Shown here: one piece after another, positions 51,484 to 64,000 of the stretch
How the letters are laid out: each line of letters starts with the position of its first letter
How positions within the stretch are numbered: position 1 is the stretch's first letter
Assembly: GCF_030651625.1 (NCBI RefSeq)
Contig: NZ_JAUSCF010000027.1
Location: 1-64,000 of the forward strand
Direction of reading: 5' to 3'
DNA length: 64,000 nt
From: Hydrogenophaga sp.
Lineage (GTDB): Bacteria > Pseudomonadota > Gammaproteobacteria > Burkholderiales > Burkholderiaceae_C
Made by a program: the position numbers and the translations under genes
The notes under the pieces: generated by a model
The model's input: only the letters and a program-made list of their open reading frames with translations
The model's database searches: none
What the model was told of the DNA's origin: nothing

Positions 51484-52872
51484 TCAATGCGGGGCCTTGT
51501 CGAAGCGGGCGTAAAAGAAACCGTCATGTCCACCCGAATGATTGTCGTTGAACTCCCTTGCGGGGGACGCATGACCCGGGAGCAGATGACCTGGCGAAGG
51601 GCAAAGAACGGCGTCGGTGTGGCGCTCAAGAAACGCCGGCACCTGATCCTGCCCTTCGGCACGGAAAACCGAGCAGGTGGCGTAGACCAGACGCCCTCCC
51701 GGCTTGACCAGCGGCCAAAGCGCATCCAGCAGGTTTCGTTGTATGCGGGCCAGCTGATCGACATCGCTGGCCCTGCGCAACCAGCGCACGTCCGGATGGC
51801 GGCGCACGATTCCGGAAGCCGTGCACGGTGCGTCCAGCAGGATCGCATCGAACCGCTTGCCATCCCACCATGCGTCCGCTCGGGCCGCATCGGCGCTGAG
51901 CACCTGAGCAGTGAGGCCAAGCCGATGCAGGTTGTGGTGGATGCGCTCGCAGCGCTTGGGATCCAGGTCCAGTGCCAGCATCTGGACGTTGGCCAGCTCC
52001 AGCACGTGCGCGGTCTTGCCACCGGGCGCTGCGCAGGCGTCAAGCACCCGGTCATCAGGCGCCCATTCCCGACCCTGCAGCAACAGGCCCGCAGCCATTT
52101 GCGCCGCCTCGTCCTGCACCGAGCAAAGACCCTGGTCAAAGCCCGGCAGGCGCTCCACCGGATGAGGCACACGGAGTTCCAATCCATCGGTCCCGAACAG
52201 CGTGGCGTCGATGCCAGCGGCGGCCAGTTCCCTTGCGTAGGTCAGTCGGTCTGTTTTTCTGCGGTTGACGCGAAGCGACATGGGGCCGGGGCGGTTGTTC
52301 GCTTCGAGAATGGCCTGCCAGTGGTTCGGGTGATCGCGCTGCAACCGCTCAATCCACCAGAGCGGATGGTTCCAGCGTGCCTGGGGTTGATCTGCCACAC
52401 GGCCCAGCAAGATTTCCCGCTCCCTCAGGAAGCGGCGCAGGCAGGCATTGATGAAGGCGCTTTGGCGCTGCAGGCTTCGATCCGTCTTCGCGGCGTCCAC
52501 CACCTGATTCACGACGGTGTGGGCGCTGTAGCTTGGCGTCTCTGGTGCTGGCGCACCAGATGTTTCGACGGCTTCGGTGAGCAGCAGGGACAGTGCGCAG
52601 CACATCAGCGCCTGAACCGCCGGGTCGGGCTTGCGCTGAACCAGGCAAGCGAGCAAGGCACGGGTCGTCCCGAGTTGCCGCAACGCATGGAAGGTCAAGG
52701 CCTGAACGCCGGGTCTCAGACGGGAAGGCACCTGAGGGAGCACCTCGGCAAGCGACCGCCCTTGTTCAACCGCCTGCACACAGCGCGCCGTGTGCCTCAG
52801 CTGGACGGCGAGACTGGTGGGCAAATGCGAGGCCGGGGCTTCTGTCGTCCGGGGAGGCAAAAGATCGCTCAA
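51484..52872 (-). CDS. rsmB: 16S rRNA m5C967 methyltransferase RsmB
   Basis: A 462-residue RsmB. The N-terminal third is a NusB-like helical domain (AVEQGRSLAEVL, NQVVDAAK, SAFINACLRRFL). The rest is the SAM-dependent methyltransferase: DACAAPGGKTAH, the first Cys in LDAPCTASGIVRRHPD and the catalytic Cys in VYATCSVF. There is no ATG near the expected N-terminus. The best start is TTG at 52872, which overlaps the TGA stop of the M48 peptidase gene (TTGA) and suggests coupling. Confidence 0.92.
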   Translation of the reverse strand: MSDLLPPRTTEAPASHLPTSLAVQLRHTARCVQAVEQGRSLAEVLPQVPSRLRPGVQALTFHALRQLGTTRALLACLVQRKPDPAVQALMCCALSLLLTEAVETSGAPAPETPSYSAHTVVNQVVDAAKTDRSLQRQSAFINACLRRFLREREILLGRVADQPQARWNHPLWWIERLQRDHPNHWQAILEANNRPGPMSLRVNRRKTDRLTYARELAAAGIDATLFGTDGLELRVPHPVERLPGFDQGLCSVQDEAAQMAAGLLLQGREWAPDDRVLDACAAPGGKTAHVLELANVQMLALDLDPKRCERIHHNLHRLGLTAQVLSADAARADAWWDGKRFDAILLDAPCTASGIVRRHPDVRWLRRASDVDQLARIQRNLLDALWPLVKPGGRLVYATCSVFRAEGQDQVPAFLERHTDAVLCPSPGHLLPGHASPAREFNDNHSGGHDGFFYARFDKAPH

Positions 52873-53945
52873 ATCAGAGTCCAGCCAGGGGGTTTGCCGC
52901 CAGCGTCGCCGTTTTCTTCTTTGGGGACGGGCGGAGCATCGATCGTCGGCTCTTCTGATCGCCCCAGCGGCAACGGCGCCATGCTGCGGCCGTAGATGCG
53001 TCGGATGCGCTGGTCCAGCGTCGGATGGGAGTCGAGCCAGTGGGCGACCGACCCGGTCTCGTTGGCCACCAGCAGCATGTGCTGGACCACCGAGCCCACA
53101 GGCCGGGGCACCACCCCTGCGCGCTGCTGGCTGAGCACCTTGCGAAGCACACCACCGAGGCCATCGCGGTTGCGTGTCCACTGCACCGCACGAGCGTCGG
53201 CCAGGTATTCGCGTTGTCTCGACACTGCAGCCTGCAGGGCATGTCCAGCCACCCATCCCAGCCAGCCTGCGGCCATGATGGCCAGCCCGATCAGTGCGGC
53301 GACCATGCGCCGGTCGCGCGTATCGGGTTCGAACAGAACCTGTCCCAGTCGGTAGAGCATCTCCAGTCCGAACACCATGCCGGCAAGACGCATGTTGAGT
53401 CGGGTATCACCTTCGCCGATGTGGCTGAATTCGTGCGCCACCAGACCTTGCAGCTCTTCGCGATTGAGGTTTTCCAGCGCACCCCGAGTGACGGCCACAA
53501 CCGCATCGTTCACGTCCCATCCGGTTGCAAAGGCATTGATGCCCTGGTCTCGCGGCACCACCATGGCGGTGGGGCGCTTCATGCCGGAGGAAATGCTCAT
53601 CTCGTCCACGATATTGGCAAAGCGCTTTTCGTCGAAATCACCCGACGGCTGCGCCAGCCGGGCCCCCATTTGCTCGGCCAGACGCACACCCCCATTGCCC
53701 GTCAGGCGGGAGGTTTCGACCCACCAGCCCCCCAACACGAACAACAAGGTCACCCCCGTGTTCACTGCAAAGTAGTGGCGGGGATAGTGCATCTCCCCAG
53801 GCACCCAGAAGCCCCAGGTGAGTCCCCAGGCAAGGGCCAAGGCGGCATTCACGGCCACCACCAGCAACAGCACGGTCAGGGCAAACGCCAGCACGAGTTT
53901 GCGCGTTTGTCCGCGTGCGTCTCGCTGGAACTCGAAAAACCGCAT
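52869..53945 (-). CDS. M48 family membrane metallopeptidase (HtpX-like)
   Basis: A 358-residue zinc peptidase. Two membrane segments near the N-terminus (about 17-40 and 60-75) precede the active site HEFSH (His171-His175), with the third ligand Glu in REYLADARAV. Two more hydrophobic segments (RRMVAALIGLAIMAAGWLGW) follow the HEFSH region. This class degrades or trims membrane proteins on the cytoplasmic side. The start at 53945 (MRFFEFQRDA) is the usual one in the family. It is paired with lemA, as is common in bacteria. Confidence 0.9.
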   Translation of the reverse strand: MRFFEFQRDARGQTRKLVLAFALTVLLLVVAVNAALALAWGLTWGFWVPGEMHYPRHYFAVNTGVTLLFVLGGWWVETSRLTGNGGVRLAEQMGARLAQPSGDFDEKRFANIVDEMSISSGMKRPTAMVVPRDQGINAFATGWDVNDAVVAVTRGALENLNREELQGLVAHEFSHIGEGDTRLNMRLAGMVFGLEMLYRLGQVLFEPDTRDRRMVAALIGLAIMAAGWLGWVAGHALQAAVSRQREYLADARAVQWTRNRDGLGGVLRKVLSQQRAGVVPRPVGSVVQHMLLVANETGSVAHWLDSHPTLDQRIRRIYGRSMAPLPLGRSEEPTIDAPPVPKEENGDAGGKPPGWTLI

Positions 53946-53995
53946 GTCAGCGTTCCGCCAACCCACAGCGCGCGAAGCAACGCCAACCCAGATTC

Positions 53996-54076
53996 ACCGA
54001 GGAGCCGGTTCTCCCGGGCCCCAGGTGTCGTCCCCCTTCAGGCGGGTGGCGCCAACGGCGCCGGGGGGGGTGGTGC
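53996..54076 (-). repeat. GC-rich intergenic palindromic repeat, copy 7
   Basis: Reverse copy between lemA and the peptidase gene: GGAGCCGGTTCTCCCGGG, GTCCCCCTTCAGGCGGG, GGCGCCAACGGCGCC and a G-run. Confidence 0.65.
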
Positions 54077-54092
54077 TTCATTCTCCTTTGCA

Positions 54093-54686
54093 TCAGATCT
54101 CGATACGGACGGCCTGGCGCTCGACCTCGCTGGTGGTGGACTCGAGCATGCCCTGGGGCAAGAAGCCAAACAGACGCGCGACGATCACGGTCGGAAATTG
54201 TGCGGCTGCGTCGTTGAACTCGAGCACATTGTCGTTGTAGGCCTGGCGTGCAAAACCGATGCGGTTTTCGGTGCTGGCCAGCTCTTCGCTCAGCTCTCGC
54301 ATGTTCTGATCCGCCTTGAGGTCAGGGTAAGCTTCCACCACAGCAAACAGACGACCCAGAGCACCTCCCAGGAGTTGCTCGGCGCCGGCCAGCGCGCCCA
54401 GCGCACCCGCATTCAGCGGGCTGCCGGCGGCGGTCTGCTCAGCCGCCTTGGCCTGATTGCGCGCGGCAATTACCGCCTCCAGGGTGCTGGCCTCATGAGC
54501 CAGATATTTGCGCGCCACTTCCACCAGGTTGGGAATCAGGTCGTAGCGGCGCTTGAGCTGCACATCGATCTGTCCGAATGCATTGGCGATCGCGTTCTTC
54601 AGTCGCACCAAACGGTTGTATGCACCCACCGCCCAGAAAAAAATCCCCAGTCCCACAGCCAGCAAGACCCACAGCGTGACCGACAT
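54093..54686 (-). CDS. LemA family protein
   Basis: A 197-residue LemA: an N-terminal membrane anchor (residues 4-22) and a long helical bundle (YNRLVRLKNAIANAFGQIDVQLKRRYDLIPNLVE in pieces from residue 24; FARQAYNDNV and FPTVIVARLFGF near the end). The start at 54686 is backed by AGGAG. LemA proteins often go with M48 or TPM-domain proteins, and here the peptidase gene is next on the same strand. It heads the lemA-M48-rsmB-DUF4390-ntrY-ntrX gene row. Confidence 0.93.
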   Translation of the reverse strand: MSVTLWVLLAVGLGIFFWAVGAYNRLVRLKNAIANAFGQIDVQLKRRYDLIPNLVEVARKYLAHEASTLEAVIAARNQAKAAEQTAAGSPLNAGALGALAGAEQLLGGALGRLFAVVEAYPDLKADQNMRELSEELASTENRIGFARQAYNDNVLEFNDAAAQFPTVIVARLFGFLPQGMLESTTSEVERQAVRIEI

Positions 54687-54835
54687 GTCTTTCACTCCTT
54701 CAATCTGGAACAACCAACCTGTGGGTCACCGACCCACGCCTCCTCGCCTGTAGCGCACCTGCATGTACCGCTGGCAATATACCCCAGCACCTTCGTCCGT
54801 TCGAAAGCTCACTGGCCCCAGAAGCCAACAAAAAA

Positions 54836-54859
54836 GCCCCCGACCTGACGGTCGGGGGC
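54836..54859 (-). terminator. Terminator of the rpoBC transcript
   Basis: A perfect 10-bp stem GCCCCCGACC / GGTCGGGGGC with a 4-base loop. On the minus strand it is followed at once by TTTTTTG. It lies 42 bases after the rpoC stop. Confidence 0.92.
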
Positions 54860-54901
54860 GTTCATGGCTCAGGCGGCAATGGACCGCCTGGATGTTCAGT
54901 C

Positions 54902-59125
<4,224 letters not shown>

Positions 59126-59180
59126 GTGAATTTCCTTAAATTACAGAGACAGCGATACAGGAGTGAAGTGACTTGGCCCA

Positions 59181-59265
59181 GTAGCACCGCGGAACCGGCT
59201 CTGCCGGGCCGCAGGTGCTGCCCCCTTGAGGGGGTGACGCGCTTGAGAAGCGCGGCGCAGGGGTG
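59181..59265 (-). repeat. GC-rich intergenic palindromic repeat, copy 8, between rpoB and rpoC
   Basis: Reverse copy: GCGGAACCGGCTCTGCCGG, CCCCCTTGAGGGGGTGACGC, GCGCGGCGCAGGGG. It fills most of the rpoB-rpoC spacer and ends at the rpoB stop. Confidence 0.75.
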
Positions 59266-59267
59266 GG

Positions 59268-63392
<4,125 letters not shown>

Positions 63393-63601
63393 GAAATCTC
63401 CGAGCTCTGCGGCGACTGTCTTGCCAGCCTGACGCGTCAAACGCCAGGGGCTTGCTTGGTGGCTGGCCTCTACCAACCATTGGCGGACGGCCTGCGCGTT
63501 GCACACAGGCCCGAACCAAGTCGTCTTCTGCAGTCGGGGTCAGAAGACACTCAAAAGCTGTGTCAGTGACAGGGCTTTTGGGTGTGCTCTGAAAGCACAG
63601 A

Positions 63602-63633
63602 AGGCTGGAGGCCCTTTCGGAGCACTCCAGCCT
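63602..63633 (-). terminator. Attenuator-like hairpin between rplL and rpoB
   Basis: AGGCTGGAG pairs with CTCCAGCCT (9 bp) around a 14-base loop, 17 bases after the rplL stop. On the minus strand TTCTGTGCTTTC follows. A partial terminator at this place adjusts ribosomal protein against polymerase output in other bacteria. Confidence 0.75.
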
Positions 63634-63649
63634 CGGACAAGGCGCTGAA

Positions 63650-64000
63650 TTACTTCAGTTCGGCCTTGGCGCCGGCTTCCACCAGCTTCTTCACGGCGGC
63701 TTCGGCGTCGGCCTTGGCAATCGCTTCTTTCACGTTCTTCGGTGCGCCGTCGACCAGGTCCTTGGCTTCCTTCAGACCCAGGCCGGTGATTTCGCGCACG
63801 GCCTTGATGACGGACACCTTGTTCGCGCCGGCTTCGAGCAGCACGACGTTGAACTCGGTCTTTTCTTCAGCGGCAGCTGCGGCACCGCCGCCACCACCTG
63901 CGGCAGGCGCGGCCATGGCGGCAGCGCTCACACCAAACTTCTCTTCGATGGCTTTCACCAGGTCGTTGAGTTCCATGACCGTCATGCTGTCCAGCGAGGT
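63650..64000 (-). CDS. rplL: 50S ribosomal protein L7/L12 (5' end cut by window)
   Basis: The last 116 residues of L7/L12. The N-terminal dimerisation helix ([19 protein letters not shown]), an Ala/Gly hinge, and the C-terminal factor-binding domain ([29 protein letters not shown] in pieces [17 protein letters not shown] and LVDGAPK) are complete to the stop. The frame runs off the right edge; only about ten residues should be missing. Confidence 0.97.
   Translation of the reverse strand, partial: TSLDSMTVMELNDLVKAIEEKFGVSAAAMAAPAAGGGGGAAAAAEEKTEFNVVLLEAGANKVSVIKAVREITGLGLKEAKDLVDGAPKNVKEAIAKADAEAAVKKLVEAGAKAELK

Overview
The window is about 64 kb of GC-rich chromosomal DNA that looks like a Burkholderiales, probably Comamonadaceae (Hydrogenophaga/Polaromonas/Acidovorax-like), genome. 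The pointers are the rplL-rpoB-rpoC block with a beta-proteobacterial RpoB length, the lemA / M48 peptidase / rsmB / DUF4390 / ntrY / ntrX gene order, a PHA phasin with a histone-like tail, and many TRAP and Burkholderiales-type catabolic genes. I see no rRNA, CRISPR array, prophage or transposase gene. One tRNA (tRNA-Phe) is present.

Layout. 0-24 kb: a DMT exporter, a Spy-like periplasmic protein, and a TRAP transporter operon (dctP, hairpin, dctQ, dctM) followed by an amidase and an unlisted 53-residue membrane protein. Then come a HAD phosphatase, a YchJ protein, a rhodanese, a YfcG-like GST, a K+ uptake cluster with two tandem trkH genes and trkA, and a fatty acyl-CoA reductase. After these are a phasin, a patatin lipase, a TetR regulator with a TPR protein, and two peptidase/amidohydrolase genes. 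24-31 kb: an orphan amino-acid-type binding protein, a molybdopterin oxidoreductase with an overlapping lipoprotein aminopeptidase, a PHA-system protein, an acyl-CoA-binding protein, a wax ester synthase/DGAT and CoaX. 31-35.6 kb: a complete alpha-hydroxyketone (CqsA/LqsA/JqsA-type) quorum-sensing locus. 35.7-46 kb: a persulfide dioxygenase-rhodanese fusion with a CsoR/CstR-like repressor, PPK2 with fused isobutyryl-CoA mutase (IcmF), and a large multi-PAS sensor kinase. 46-64 kb: a DUF6352 protein, a small lipoprotein, tRNA-Phe, the ntrXY...lemA operon, and rpoC, rpoB, rplL (cut by the right edge).

The most exciting part is the quorum-sensing locus. It has a CqsA-like synthase, a CqsS-like membrane histidine kinase with the conserved PQ-YEN membrane signature, a JqsR/LqsR-like response regulator, and a divergent LuxR-type regulator. 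I also find matching 16-bp dyads of lux-box form (CTG-N10-CAG) at the start of the luxR gene and 66 bp upstream of the synthase gene, with a third degenerate copy in the luxR/kinase intergenic region. This suggests that a LuxR-type protein is wired into an alpha-hydroxyketone circuit.

A second theme is carbon storage. Fatty acyl-CoA reductase, wax ester synthase, acyl-CoA-binding protein, phasin, PHA-system protein and a patatin lipase lie within about 16 kb, which predicts wax esters as well as PHA. A third theme is non-coding repeats: a 270-bp transposase-less element with perfect 28-bp inverted ends and nested hairpins, a solo 54-bp relative, and at least eight copies of a GC-rich intergenic palindrome, one of them between rpoB and rpoC.
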